The notes under the pieces were generated by a model. It made no database searches and was not told the DNA's origin. It saw nothing but the letters and a program-made list of their open reading frames with translations. The position numbers and the translations under genes are program-made. Source: Flammeovirgaceae bacterium (GTDB taxonomy: Bacteria > Bacteroidota > Bacteroidia > Cytophagales > Cyclobacteriaceae). From it: 64,000 nucleotides of DNA. Of the stretch, positions 1 through 8,163 are shown piece by piece. The DNA lies in assembly GCA_020635915.1 (NCBI GenBank), contig JACJYU010000001.1:930001-994000 (forward strand), in the 5' to 3' direction. Position 1 is the stretch's first letter. The number at the start of each line of letters is the position of its first letter.

Positions 1-734
1 ATGTCTTTCCCAATGGCATCATAGGCCTTGTCAATATCTTTAGGGTCTTTCACAAACACCTCCAACCCGCCAGCCACACTGTCCGCCCAGTCGTTGAGCC
101 TGGCAATCAACCGGATGTCGCCAATGATTACCTTACTGTCGTAGTAGTCCGAGAGGTTGGTTTCATAGATGCCCACAACCTTCAGCTTCCTAAACCGGGG
201 TGGGTTTTGAAAAAAATGCACAATGACCTCATCGTTTACTTTTGCTTTTATCTTGTTGGCAATGGTCCGGCTGAGTACCGTTTCAAAAGCATAGTTGGAG
301 TCCGGCAAATGAAGGAATTCCCCTTCCACCATGTTTTGTTTAAAGGCATTGAGGTCAAAGCTTTTTCCCACGCCCTTAAACACAATCCCCAACACTTCGT
401 CATCGGTCTTGATCAGGCCGGCCTTGTGCGCATACTCCTGCACATGGTCGATATACCCGTACTTTTCATAATCCTTGTACAGGTCGATATCATAAAAAAA
501 CGGCTGCTCCTCAATGGAGTTGTTCATGGTAAAGCGGGTGACGATCAGGTGGGAACTAAAGCTGTATATTTTGTTTTTGATCGTCTCCTGGAATCCTTCC
601 ATGATCAAAAAAGAAACGATTGCCGCGCCCAGGCCAATGGCAATGCTGGCAACGGCTATCTTATGGGTGATGGAAGAAAACCCGTCTTTCTGTTCCCTGC
701 TTATCCTTTTTGATATGAAGTACCCAAGGTTCAA
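1..734 (-). CDS. LolC/LolE-like ABC transporter permease, N-terminal part (partial)
   Basis: The minus-strand reading frame is open from the TTG at 734 to the window edge, giving about 244 N-terminal residues. It starts MNLGYFISKRIS, as LolC/E and FtsX-type permeases of Bacteroidota do. A single long hydrophobic segment follows at about residues 22-46 (KIAVASIAIGLGAAIVSFLI), then a soluble periplasmic MacB-PCD-like region (TVLSRTIANKIKA, VVGIYET). The family sits in the inner membrane and moves lipoproteins or other envelope substrates using a LolD-like ATPase; a candidate ATPase lies at 51464 but is unlinked. TTG is chosen because an in-frame stop lies 12 bases upstream and the next ATG falls inside the membrane segment. 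The gene diverges from the NamZ gene with about 47 bases between them. The C-terminal membrane segments are outside the window. Confidence 0.85.
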   Translation of the reverse strand, partial: MNLGYFISKRISREQKDGFSSITHKIAVASIAIGLGAAIVSFLIMEGFQETIKNKIYSFSSHLIVTRFTMNNSIEEQPFFYDIDLYKDYEKYGYIDHVQEYAHKAGLIKTDDEVLGIVFKGVGKSFDLNAFKQNMVEGEFLHLPDSNYAFETVLSRTIANKIKAKVNDEVIVHFFQNPPRFRKLKVVGIYETNLSDYYDSKVIIGDIRLIARLNDWADSVAGGLEVFVKDPKDIDKAYDAIGKD

Positions 735-781
735 GATATTGGCTTAATTTTGATTGAATCAATAAGCAAATTACTTATAAA

Positions 782-1936
782 ATGATAAGGACAATTGGGT
801 TATCCGTTTTTTTGTGGACGTGTGCCCTGTCTTGCAAAGGACAGCACCCCGACAATATTATAACGGGGGCCATGCAGCTTGATTTGCTGGTGCCCAAGCT
901 GGAGGGCAAGCGGGTGGCCTTGCTCGTCAACCACACCTCACGGGTAGGAAGTGCCCACCTGGCCGACACGCTCGCCAGCCTGGGCGTAAACCTGGTAAAA
1001 ATATTTTCCCCGGAGCACGGCTTCAGGGGCCAGGCGGCCGATGGTGAAAAAGTCAATAATTCCGTTGATAAAAAAACAGGGCTGCCCATCGTCTCCCTTT
1101 ATGGCAACGCCAAAAAACCCACTGCCGAACAATTGAAGGATGTGGACGTAGTCATTTTTGACATTCAGGACGTGGGCGTGCGGTTTTACACCTACATCAG
1201 TTCCCTATATTATATGATGGAAGCCTGCGGGGAAAACAATACCACCGTAATGGTGCTGGACAGGCCCAACCCCAACAGTTTTATTGACGGCCCCATATTG
1301 GAGCCTGGGTTCAAATCGTTCGTGGGGATCATCCCCATACCCATCGCGCACGGAATGACGGTGGGCGAGCTGGCCACCATGATGCTGGGGGAAAAATGGC
1401 TTGATGGTGGCCTCCAATGCCGGTTGGAGGTAATCCCTATGAAGCACTATGCCCATGGCCAGGAATATATCCTGCCCGTAAAGCCATCGCCCAACCTGCC
1501 TACGCAACATGCCGTTGTATTGTACCCTTCCTTATGCCTGTTTGAAGGAACAGTGGTCAGTGTGGGGCGCGGGACCCCCATGCCCTTTGAAGTGATCGGC
1601 AACCCGCAACTGACAGGGTACCCCTTCACCTTTACGCCCGTAAGCACCCCGGGCATGTCCATTCACCCGCCCCATGAAAACAAAACCTGTTATGGCCTTG
1701 ACCTCCGCGACACAAAGACAGCCCCGGGCATCTCATTAAAATATTTATTGGAATTTTATAACGCCTATCCCGAAAAGGACAAATTTTTTACCCCTTACTT
1801 CAATATCCTTGCAGGCACCGATAAGTTAAAAGGGCAAATCATGTCGGGAATGACGGAAGACGAAATCAAACTCACCTGGCAAAATGGTTTGGATGCCTTT
1901 AAGGCCCTCAGGAAAAAATATTTGTTGTACAACTAG
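782..1936 (+). CDS. namZ: DUF1343 / NamZ-like exo-beta-N-acetylmuramidase
   Basis: The 384-residue product matches the DUF1343 (YbbC/NamZ) family, whose studied members release N-acetylmuramic acid from the ends of peptidoglycan fragments. Visible family features are VALLVNHTSRVG, the conserved FSPEHGFRG with Glu78-His79, VVIFDIQDVGVRFYTYI, and VLDRPNPN. The N-terminus is hydrophobic and ends at Cys18 (LSCKGQ), which suggests a lipoprotein or exported enzyme. Length is close to the family norm of about 400. It would act in the periplasm on turnover products of the cell wall. It is transcribed divergently from the permease gene. Function is by family; substrate choice is not shown by the sequence. 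Confidence 0.88.
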   Translation: MIRTIGLSVFLWTCALSCKGQHPDNIITGAMQLDLLVPKLEGKRVALLVNHTSRVGSAHLADTLASLGVNLVKIFSPEHGFRGQAADGEKVNNSVDKKTGLPIVSLYGNAKKPTAEQLKDVDVVIFDIQDVGVRFYTYISSLYYMMEACGENNTTVMVLDRPNPNSFIDGPILEPGFKSFVGIIPIPIAHGMTVGELATMMLGEKWLDGGLQCRLEVIPMKHYAHGQEYILPVKPSPNLPTQHAVVLYPSLCLFEGTVVSVGRGTPMPFEVIGNPQLTGYPFTFTPVSTPGMSIHPPHENKTCYGLDLRDTKTAPGISLKYLLEFYNAYPEKDKFFTPYFNILAGTDKLKGQIMSGMTEDEIKLTWQNGLDAFKALRKKYLLYN

Positions 1937-2083
1937 CCAGGCATCTGGCAGAAAAGTGCCGCAACTGTTCCGTTAGGGGCAATTTCGATTTTCAAATGAA
2001 CATGAAATCACCATCATATAGCACCCAAGAGCGTGGTAATATCCGTTGACCCCAATGACCACTTAAAATCAATTTTTAACACC

Positions 2084-2713
2084 ATGAAACCCTCGTACGC
2101 CCTATACGCCCTGCTCCTTTTCCTTTTGCCCGCCTGCACGACCCCCAGGATAAGTGCCCGGTTGCCACACCGCGAAGCCCCTGCCACCTTCAAGGCCCGG
2201 TTCGAAACCTCCAAGGGCGATTTTGTGGCGGAGTTCCACCGGGCCTGGTCACCGTTGGCCGTGGACAGGGCGTACCAACTGATCAAAAGTGGCTTTTACA
2301 ATGATGCGGCCATATTCAGGGTGGTAAAGGATTATGTGGCCCAGTTTGGGATTGGAAATGACACTACCCTGCATGCATTTTGGAATGCGCGCAAACTGGC
2401 GGACGAGCCTGTAGTGGTGCCCAACACGGAGGGCACTATATCCTTTGCCCGGTCCGGGCCAAACTCAAGGGGCACCCAACTGTTTATCAATTTAAAGAAC
2501 AACTCCCCAAGGTTGGATACCTTGGCATATCAAAGTGTAAAGGGTTTTCCCGTTATCGGGGAAATCATAGAAAACAAAACGATGCCCGGCCGGTTTTATT
2601 CAGGGTATGGCAATAGCCCGAGGCAGGATTCCATCCAAGCGTACGGCAACCGGTACCTGCGCACGAATTTTCCACAACTTGATTACATCAAAAAGGCCCG
2701 CATAATAAAATAA
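2084..2713 (+). CDS. cyclophilin-type peptidyl-prolyl isomerase, lipoprotein
   Basis: This 209-residue protein has a lipoprotein signal (LLLFLLPACTTP, Cys17) and a cyclophilin fold. Visible cyclophilin blocks are AIFRVVKDYVAQFGIGND, corresponding to the FHRVI...QGGD strand with its catalytic Arg, and SFARSGPNSRGTQLFI, corresponding to the FANSGPNTNGSQFFI block. It would speed proline isomerisation during folding of exported proteins, anchored to a membrane facing the periplasm. An in-frame ATG 51 bases upstream would add a charged leader before the signal peptide, so the ATG at 2084 is preferred. The next gene, nth, starts 16 bases downstream, so the two may be co-transcribed. Confidence 0.85.
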   Translation: MKPSYALYALLLFLLPACTTPRISARLPHREAPATFKARFETSKGDFVAEFHRAWSPLAVDRAYQLIKSGFYNDAAIFRVVKDYVAQFGIGNDTTLHAFWNARKLADEPVVVPNTEGTISFARSGPNSRGTQLFINLKNNSPRLDTLAYQSVKGFPVIGEIIENKTMPGRFYSGYGNSPRQDSIQAYGNRYLRTNFPQLDYIKKARIIK

Positions 2714-2729
2714 AAGGCTCCTTGCAAGC

Positions 2730-3365
2730 ATGACCAAAGCAGAAAAAACAAAAGACATCCTTTCCATTCTCAATAAGTATTATCCAAACCCGGAGGTCCC
2801 CCTCCGGCACCACGATGCCTATACCCTCCTGGTATCGGTTTTGTTGTCGGCACAATGCACGGACGAACGGGTAAACAAGACCACGCCCTTCCTGTTTGCG
2901 CTGGCAGACAACCCCTACGACATGATGAAGGTTCCGGTGGAGGATATCCGGGAGGCCATCAAACCATGCGGGCTATCGCCCATGAAATCCAAGGGCATCG
3001 CAGGCCTTTCCAAAATATTGGTGGAGAAATACAATGGGAAAGTACCGGATACATTTGAGGCGCTGGAAGCGCTGCCGGGCGTTGGGCATAAGACCGCATC
3101 AGTGGTGATGACACAATGGTTTGGCCATCCTGCCTTTCCTGTTGACACCCACATCCATCGCCTGGCGTACCGATGGGGACTGTCCAATGGAAAAAACGTG
3201 GCACAAACCGAAAAGGACCTCAAGCGGCTGGTCCCCGAAAAGTATTGGAACAAAGCCCACCTGCAGATCATTTATTTTGGAAGGGAATACTGCCCGGCAC
3301 GGGGCCACCGCTGGGAGTCATGCCCGATATGCAGCAAACATATGCCCAAAAAGCTCCGTGATTAA
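2730..3365 (+). CDS. nth: endonuclease III (DNA glycosylase/AP lyase)
   Basis: The 211-residue protein is a base excision repair glycosylase that removes oxidised pyrimidines and cleaves abasic sites. The helix-hairpin-helix LEALPGVGHKTASVV contains the catalytic Lys, and FPVDTHIHR contains the catalytic Asp. The C-terminus normally carries four Cys binding a 4Fe-4S cluster with spacing C-x6-C-x2-C-x5-C. Here only Cys188, Cys198 and Cys201 are present, with nine residues between the first two and no fourth Cys before the end at Asp211. The cluster may be missing or have another ligand. The rest of the enzyme is intact and full length. Confidence 0.93.
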   Translation: MTKAEKTKDILSILNKYYPNPEVPLRHHDAYTLLVSVLLSAQCTDERVNKTTPFLFALADNPYDMMKVPVEDIREAIKPCGLSPMKSKGIAGLSKILVEKYNGKVPDTFEALEALPGVGHKTASVVMTQWFGHPAFPVDTHIHRLAYRWGLSNGKNVAQTEKDLKRLVPEKYWNKAHLQIIYFGREYCPARGHRWESCPICSKHMPKKLRD

Positions 3366-3485
3366 AAAGCCTGGTCTTTGCCTATCCATTGGCGGGCGCG
3401 CATGGCTGGTTTATTCAAACCATAAAAACATAATAGTGTGGTTATTGCCGCCCGAAAAAATAGAATTGGCATATTTGCAACCTCA

Positions 3486-4394
3486 ATGGGCCAATTAAGG
3501 ATCGTATTTATGGGCACCCCCGAATTTGCCGTGCCCAGCCTGCAAGCACTTGTCGATCACGGTTTCAAGGTAGTGGCCGTCATCACCGCCCCCGACAAAC
3601 CGCAAGGACGTGGGCAAAAGCTGGCCGCACCGCCCGTGAAGCAATGCGCGCTTGAAAACAACCTGCCCGTATTGCAGCCATCCAATTTAAAGTCTGCTGA
3701 ATTCCTGGAGGAATTAAAAAGTTACCAGGCCGACCTTCAGGTGGTAGTGGCTTTCCGCATGCTGCCCGAGGCCGTCTGGTCCTTGCCCCCATTGGGCACC
3801 TTCAATTTGCACGCCTCCCTCCTTCCACAGTACCGGGGGGCGGCACCCATCAACTGGGCCATCATCAACGGGGAAAAGGAAACGGGGGTGACCACCTTTT
3901 TCCTCCAGCATGAAATCGATACCGGCAACATCATATTCCAGGAGAAAGAGACCATTGAGGAATGGGATACCGCAGGATCGTTGTACGAAAGGTTGAGGCA
4001 CAAGGGCGCTTCGCTGGTGGTAAAAACGGCCAGGGCCATTGAATCAGGGGAATACCCTGCCACGCCACAAAAGGCAGCAGGGGCAAAGCCCGCGCCCAAA
4101 ATATTCAAAGAAACCTGCCGGATCGACTGGGCCCAACCTTCCAAAAGCATAATTGACTTTGTGCGCGGCCTCAATCCTTACCCAGCGGCCTGGGCCAAAA
4201 TCAACGGCAAAACCTTTAAGGTTTTTAAAGTATCCACGGCCAAAGGCCCCAACAGTGAAGAAGCTTTTGTGACCGATCAAAAAAATTACCTTTATTTCAA
4301 AACCAAAGACGGATGGGCAAGCATTGAGGAACTGCAGCCCGAAGGAAAGAAAAGAATGGGCATCAAAGAATTTTTCCGGGGAAACAAAATTTGA
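3486..4394 (+). CDS. fmt: methionyl-tRNA formyltransferase
   Basis: This 302-residue enzyme transfers a formyl group from 10-formyl-tetrahydrofolate to initiator Met-tRNA. The start MGQLRIVFMGTPEFAVPSL is the family N-terminus. The catalytic loop NLHASLLPQYRGAAPINWAI contains the Asn, His and Asp-region residues of the formyl-hydrolase fold, and the C-terminal domain (NPYPAAWAKING) binds tRNA. An earlier in-frame start at 3438 would add 16 unrelated residues and is rejected. folA starts three bases after the stop, so the two folate-linked genes look co-transcribed. Confidence 0.95.
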   Translation: MGQLRIVFMGTPEFAVPSLQALVDHGFKVVAVITAPDKPQGRGQKLAAPPVKQCALENNLPVLQPSNLKSAEFLEELKSYQADLQVVVAFRMLPEAVWSLPPLGTFNLHASLLPQYRGAAPINWAIINGEKETGVTTFFLQHEIDTGNIIFQEKETIEEWDTAGSLYERLRHKGASLVVKTARAIESGEYPATPQKAAGAKPAPKIFKETCRIDWAQPSKSIIDFVRGLNPYPAAWAKINGKTFKVFKVSTAKGPNSEEAFVTDQKNYLYFKTKDGWASIEELQPEGKKRMGIKEFFRGNKI

Positions 4395-4396
4395 CC

Positions 4397-4903
4397 ATGA
4401 TCATATCACTTATCGCGGCCGTGGCACAAAACAGGACAATAGGAAAGGAAAACGACCTGCCATGGCGGCTGCCAGACGACATGAACTATTTTATGCGCAC
4501 CACCATGGGCCATCACGTGCTGCTGGGAAGGAAAAACTACGACTCCCTCCTTCCCAAGTTCAAGCCGCTTCCCAACAGGACGAACATCGTGGTCACCCGG
4601 CAGAAGGATTTTAAGGCAGCCGGTTGCATAGTGGCCCACTCCATTGACGATGGGATTGCCGTGGCAAGGAAAAACAACGAACGGGAGTTGTTTATCATTG
4701 GCGGTGCACAGATATATGCACAATCCATGGCACAGGCCGACTACCTCTACCTTACGGAGATACATGCCGAAATCGAAGGGGACACATTTTTCCCCAAGAC
4801 CGACCCTGGCGACTGGGGGGAAATATCGAGGAAGCGCCACGAAGCGGATGAAAGGCACCGCTATGCATTTGATTTTGTCGTTTACAAGCGAAAGAATAAG
4901 TAG
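4397..4903 (+). CDS. folA: dihydrofolate reductase
   Basis: The 168-residue protein reduces dihydrofolate to tetrahydrofolate with NADPH. It begins MIISLIAAVAQNRTIG, the family start, followed by the substrate-binding block NDLPWRLPDDMNYF with the active-site Asp, the NADPH-binding stretch HHVLLGRKNYDSL, and the FIIGGAQIYAQ loop. The ATG at 4397 is preferred to the in-frame TTG two codons earlier, which overlaps the fmt stop. The pairing with fmt links tetrahydrofolate production to its use in formylating initiator tRNA. Confidence 0.95.
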   Translation: MIISLIAAVAQNRTIGKENDLPWRLPDDMNYFMRTTMGHHVLLGRKNYDSLLPKFKPLPNRTNIVVTRQKDFKAAGCIVAHSIDDGIAVARKNNERELFIIGGAQIYAQSMAQADYLYLTEIHAEIEGDTFFPKTDPGDWGEISRKRHEADERHRYAFDFVVYKRKNK

Positions 4904-4925
4904 CTTTATGTAAATTGCCTTGCCT

Positions 4926-5303
4926 ATGGAAAGCCACAAAAGGATTTTGGGGATACTGTACGTTGTTTCCGGAACGCTGCAAATGGTGGTCGTTTTCGGG
5001 CTGTCCATGTTCATCTCCACCATCCTTGCGTTGGTGGCCCATGAAATCGACCCGGACGAGGCGGCCATCCTTCAGCTCGTCACCCGCATCTTTCAGTTCC
5101 TTCCCGGCCTTGTCATTGTTTTCTTTTCCATCCCCACCATCATTGCCGGAATAGGGCTTTTGTACAAGCAAAAGTGGGCGCTGGTGCTGGCCCTCATCCT
5201 CGGGTGTTTTAAATTGTTTTCCTTTCCCATAGGTACGGCATTGGGCATCTACACCATTTGGGTTTATGTTGAACAAAACAAGCAATCCAAAGAAGCCGGT
5301 TGA
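4926..5303 (+). CDS. small integral membrane protein, unknown function
   Basis: I do not recognise a named family for this 125-residue protein. It has about four hydrophobic segments: residues 7-28 (ILGILYVVSGTLQMVVVF and onward), 29-40, 55-80 (FLPGLVIVFFSIPTIIAGIGLL), and 85-112. The middle faces water with an acidic patch (HEIDPDEAA). Its stop overlaps the start of the following SDR gene by one base (TGATG), so the two are probably translated together. It resembles the small four-helix membrane proteins common in Bacteroidota. Confidence 0.75.
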   Translation: MESHKRILGILYVVSGTLQMVVVFGLSMFISTILALVAHEIDPDEAAILQLVTRIFQFLPGLVIVFFSIPTIIAGIGLLYKQKWALVLALILGCFKLFSFPIGTALGIYTIWVYVEQNKQSKEAG

Positions 5304-6103
5304 TGCCCTATTTCAAAAACAAAGTTGCCTGGATAACAGGCGCTTCTTCTGGCATTGGGGAGGCGCTTGCCTATGAACTGTCGCGGAGGGGCGCGCGCCT
5401 GGTCCTTTCCGCCAGGAGGAAGGAAGAGCTCGAAAAAGTAAAAGGCAATTGCGGGCTATCCGTTCAGGACAACATCAAGATACTCCCGCTGGACCTATCC
5501 GCGGCCAATACCTTGCAACTGAGCGCAGCGGCCGCCATCCAGGCCTTTGGCCGTATCGACCTCCTCATCAACAATGGAGGGGTAAGCCAAAGGAGTTTGG
5601 CCATGGAGACTTCCCTTGAAGTGGACCGGAAGGTGATGGAGGTCAATTATTTTGGCACCATTGCCATAACCAAGTTCCTATTGCCGCAATTCCTAAAACA
5701 AAAAGGAGGGCATATCGCTGTGGTCACGAGCCTTACGGGAAAATTCGGCACCCCCTACCGGTCGGGGTATGCTGCCGCCAAGCATGCCCTGCACGGCTTC
5801 TTTGACTCCCTGCGTGCGGAGCTGTGGAAGGAAAACATAAAAGTCACCCTTATCGCACCGGGCTTTGTCCAAACAAAGATATCCGTCTCCGCCCTCACGG
5901 GGGATGGTTCGAGGCTAAACGAAATGGACGAGGCCCAACGGAATGGCATGCCGGTGGCCAAAGCGGCAAAGCAAATCGCAAACGGCATTGCCCGTCAAAA
6001 AAACGAAGTGTACATTGGCGGCAGGGAAGTGCTGGGCGCGTATGTCAAAAGGTTCTTCCCGGGGCTGTTCAACAAAATTATAAGAAAAGCAAAGGTGAGG
6101 TAG
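5303..6103 (+). CDS. short-chain dehydrogenase/reductase
   Basis: The 266-residue protein is a classical SDR. It has the cofactor motif TGASSGIG at residues 11-18, an Arg-rich second strand end (LVLSARRKEEL) suggesting NADP(H), the NNGG motif, and an active site with a Ser (VVTSLTGKF) and YAAAK as the Tyr-x3-Lys pair. The C-terminal part (KRFFPGLFNKIIRKAKVR) is basic and amphipathic, as in the DHRS7B-like subgroup, and may touch the membrane. The start overlaps the previous gene's stop by one base. The substrate cannot be told from the sequence. Confidence 0.88.
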   Translation: MPYFKNKVAWITGASSGIGEALAYELSRRGARLVLSARRKEELEKVKGNCGLSVQDNIKILPLDLSAANTLQLSAAAAIQAFGRIDLLINNGGVSQRSLAMETSLEVDRKVMEVNYFGTIAITKFLLPQFLKQKGGHIAVVTSLTGKFGTPYRSGYAAAKHALHGFFDSLRAELWKENIKVTLIAPGFVQTKISVSALTGDGSRLNEMDEAQRNGMPVAKAAKQIANGIARQKNEVYIGGREVLGAYVKRFFPGLFNKIIRKAKVR

Positions 6104-6113
6104 GCGGCCACCT

Positions 6114-6893
6114 GTGAACAAAAAAATCCTTAAAAAAATGTCGCCATGGCTTGAGTATCCCGTCTATGTTGCCCTTGGGGCCTTCACTGGTTTTCTCAAC
6201 ACGGTGGCCGGGGGTGGTTCCCTTATCTCCATGCCGGTACTTATTTTCATGGGACTGCCGGGCACGGTGGCCAACGGCACCAACAGGGTAGCCACCCTGG
6301 CACAAAACATTTTTGCCGTGGGCGGGTTTCACAGCAAAGGCATAAAACTCCCGTTCCCCTATACTTATTACCTCTCCGCGGTGTCCCTTGCCGGGGGGCT
6401 CATTGGCGCCTGGCTGGCCACCGACATTTCGGACGCCTTATTTAAAAGGATACTTGCCCTGGTCATGGTGGCCGTGGTGGCCTCCATCGTTTTCAACCGG
6501 CAGTCGTCCATAAAAGGGGACGGGGAAAAAATGTCGGCCCCCAGGCAGGTATGGGGCACCATCCTCTTCTTTTTGCTGGGGATATACGGTGGGTTCCTGC
6601 AGGCCGGCATTGGCTTTCTGGTCATTGCCCTACTGACGCATGTCAACCATTTTAACCTGATCAAGGTCAATTACATCAAAGTGTTTGCCGCCATCCTGTA
6701 TACCGGGGCCGCGGTGTTTGTTTTCGCTTTGAGCGGCAAGATCATATGGGCCATTGGCGTCACGCTGGCCATCGGGCAGGGAATAGGCGCCTGGTATGCC
6801 AGCAGGTGGTCAGTGGAGGCTGGGGAAAAGTGGATCAAGCGGGTCCTTGTGGTTTCCGTTGTCGTGATGGCCGTCAAGCTTTGGTTTTTCTGA
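6114..6893 (+). CDS. TauE/SafE family anion exporter
   Basis: This 259-residue membrane protein belongs to the TauE/SafE (UPF0721) family, many of whose members move sulfite, sulfonates or related anions across the inner membrane. The N-terminal signature GFLNTVAGGGSLISMPVL and the following GTVANGTNRVA are the family's first half-repeat, and GGFLQAGIGFLVIALL is the equivalent in the second half. Roughly eight hydrophobic segments are visible. The start shown is a GTG; an in-frame ATG at 6138 (MSPWLEYPVYV) is a good alternative. It lies ten bases after the SDR gene. The transported anion is not known. Confidence 0.88.
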   Translation: MNKKILKKMSPWLEYPVYVALGAFTGFLNTVAGGGSLISMPVLIFMGLPGTVANGTNRVATLAQNIFAVGGFHSKGIKLPFPYTYYLSAVSLAGGLIGAWLATDISDALFKRILALVMVAVVASIVFNRQSSIKGDGEKMSAPRQVWGTILFFLLGIYGGFLQAGIGFLVIALLTHVNHFNLIKVNYIKVFAAILYTGAAVFVFALSGKIIWAIGVTLAIGQGIGAWYASRWSVEAGEKWIKRVLVVSVVVMAVKLWFF

Positions 6894-6923
6894 TCGAAAA
6901 AGAAAACGGGCAGGAAAAAGCAT

Positions 6924-7544
6924 TTATTTCTTCTCGCGCTTCAGGTCCCGGAAAAACCGGGCCCAGTTAAACGGGTTGAGGAGCGGGTTGGTGCGGGGTT
7001 GGAAACGGTCGTTGATGGACCCCGTGTATTGGTCCATATAATACCGGTAGTTGGCCGCACCGTCCATGGGTGTCGTTCGCAGCATCAATGCCAACAGTTC
7101 GGCATTCATTGTTTTCGGGTCCACCCCATTGTCCATTGGAATGTTCAAGGCAAGTACGGCTTCTTTAAAAACCTCCTCGGTGGGGAACGGCATGATCTCC
7201 ACCTCTTGCAGGTAGGTAACGTCAGGCACCATCTCCACGATAATGGTCAGGTATTCGGAAGCGGACTTGGGCACAATGTAGTGCCTGCGCGTATAGCCCA
7301 CTGAGCTGATCACTACACTGTCGCCTTCCAGCACGGGCATCGAAAAGTAGCCAGTGCGGTTGGAGGTGGTGCCCCGCCCCGCCTTGGGCACATAGATGTG
7401 CACCCCGGCAAGGCCGGAGACGCTGTCTTCGCCCAGGATGATACCGGACAGTTGTATCACCCTTTTTTTGCTTTGCGCAAAGGAGTCGGTGGTGGAAGCA
7501 CCAAGGCCTACCACCAACAAAAAAACAAACCATTTAATATACAT
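6924..7544 (-). CDS. secreted CarboxypepD_reg-like domain protein
   Basis: The 206-residue protein starts with a signal peptide (MYIKWFVFLLVVGLGAS, cleavage near SFAQ). A carboxypeptidase regulatory-like beta-sandwich follows: GIILGEDSVSGLAGVHIYVP, TTSNRTGYFSMPV, SVVISSVGY, then EVEIMPFPTEEVFKEAVLAL. In Bacteroidota this domain is common at the N-terminus of TonB-dependent receptors and in small stand-alone periplasmic proteins like this one. The C-terminus (LNPFNWARFFRDLKREKK) is basic. An upstream in-frame ATG would put 26 charged residues before the signal peptide, so the start at 7544 is chosen. It converges on the TauE gene. Confidence 0.8.
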   Translation of the reverse strand: MYIKWFVFLLVVGLGASTTDSFAQSKKRVIQLSGIILGEDSVSGLAGVHIYVPKAGRGTTSNRTGYFSMPVLEGDSVVISSVGYTRRHYIVPKSASEYLTIIVEMVPDVTYLQEVEIMPFPTEEVFKEAVLALNIPMDNGVDPKTMNAELLALMLRTTPMDGAANYRYYMDQYTGSINDRFQPRTNPLLNPFNWARFFRDLKREKK

Positions 7545-7776
7545 ACGCCCCATACCCGGTCGGTTGCCCAAAGATAGGGATTGCGGGCAAACTGCCCTAA
7601 TGTTTGGCAAAGGGCATTTCATATGTTAAAAATTGAATTTGAATGGTCATATGGAACCACCAGTTATTATCATGCCGGTGGGGCGTGGTTTACCTGGCGA
7701 TTTCATTGATTTTTTTATGCTAACTTGAACCCTAGAAAATACACCACTCTTCAACCGAAAAAATCCCACCAACGGC

Positions 7777-8163
7777 ATGAGGCTGAAACACTTTAACATC
7801 GACCTGGGCGCTCAGATTTTCCTTGCCTGTTCAGACACTTCCAGGCTGCGGATCTTGAATTTGATCATGAACAATGGCGAAATGTGCATCAGTGACCTGG
7901 AGCGCATCCTGGATTTCACCCAGACGAAAACGTCCCGTCATTTGGTGTACCTCAAAAACTCCGATATTTTGTCGCTGCGAAAACACAACCAATGGGTGTT
8001 CTACCAGGTAAAGGACGAGGTGCATGACATCATCAAGCAGATACTCCAGTTTATCAGCCGTGACCCCATCCTGCAAAAAGACCAACAGGTGTACGAAACG
8101 CTTTACACCAACCGGGAGCTTGCCCTGAACAAACTCAACATCAGGCCCCTTGCCCGCTCATGA
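7777..8163 (+). CDS. ArsR-type winged-helix transcriptional regulator
   Basis: The 128-residue protein is a small winged-helix DNA-binding protein of the ArsR/SmtB class. The first helices (FLACSDTSRLRILNLIMNNG) and the helix-turn-helix (MCISDLERILDFTQTKTSRHLVYLKNSDIL, quoted here as two joined parts) match the family; the wing is LSLRKHNQWVFYQ. It has two Cys (residues 18 and 37), one in a context like the CxCD metal site but without the second Cys, so metal sensing is unlikely. Its stop overlaps the start of the HAD gene by four bases (ATGA), so the pair is coupled. Confidence 0.85.
   Translation: MRLKHFNIDLGAQIFLACSDTSRLRILNLIMNNGEMCISDLERILDFTQTKTSRHLVYLKNSDILSLRKHNQWVFYQVKDEVHDIIKQILQFISRDPILQKDQQVYETLYTNRELALNKLNIRPLARS

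Noticed and set aside
4406..5068. 220-residue minus-strand open frame across folA and the small membrane protein
   Set aside because: It is antisense to two genes in a tight plus-strand operon, and the protein has no recognisable features.
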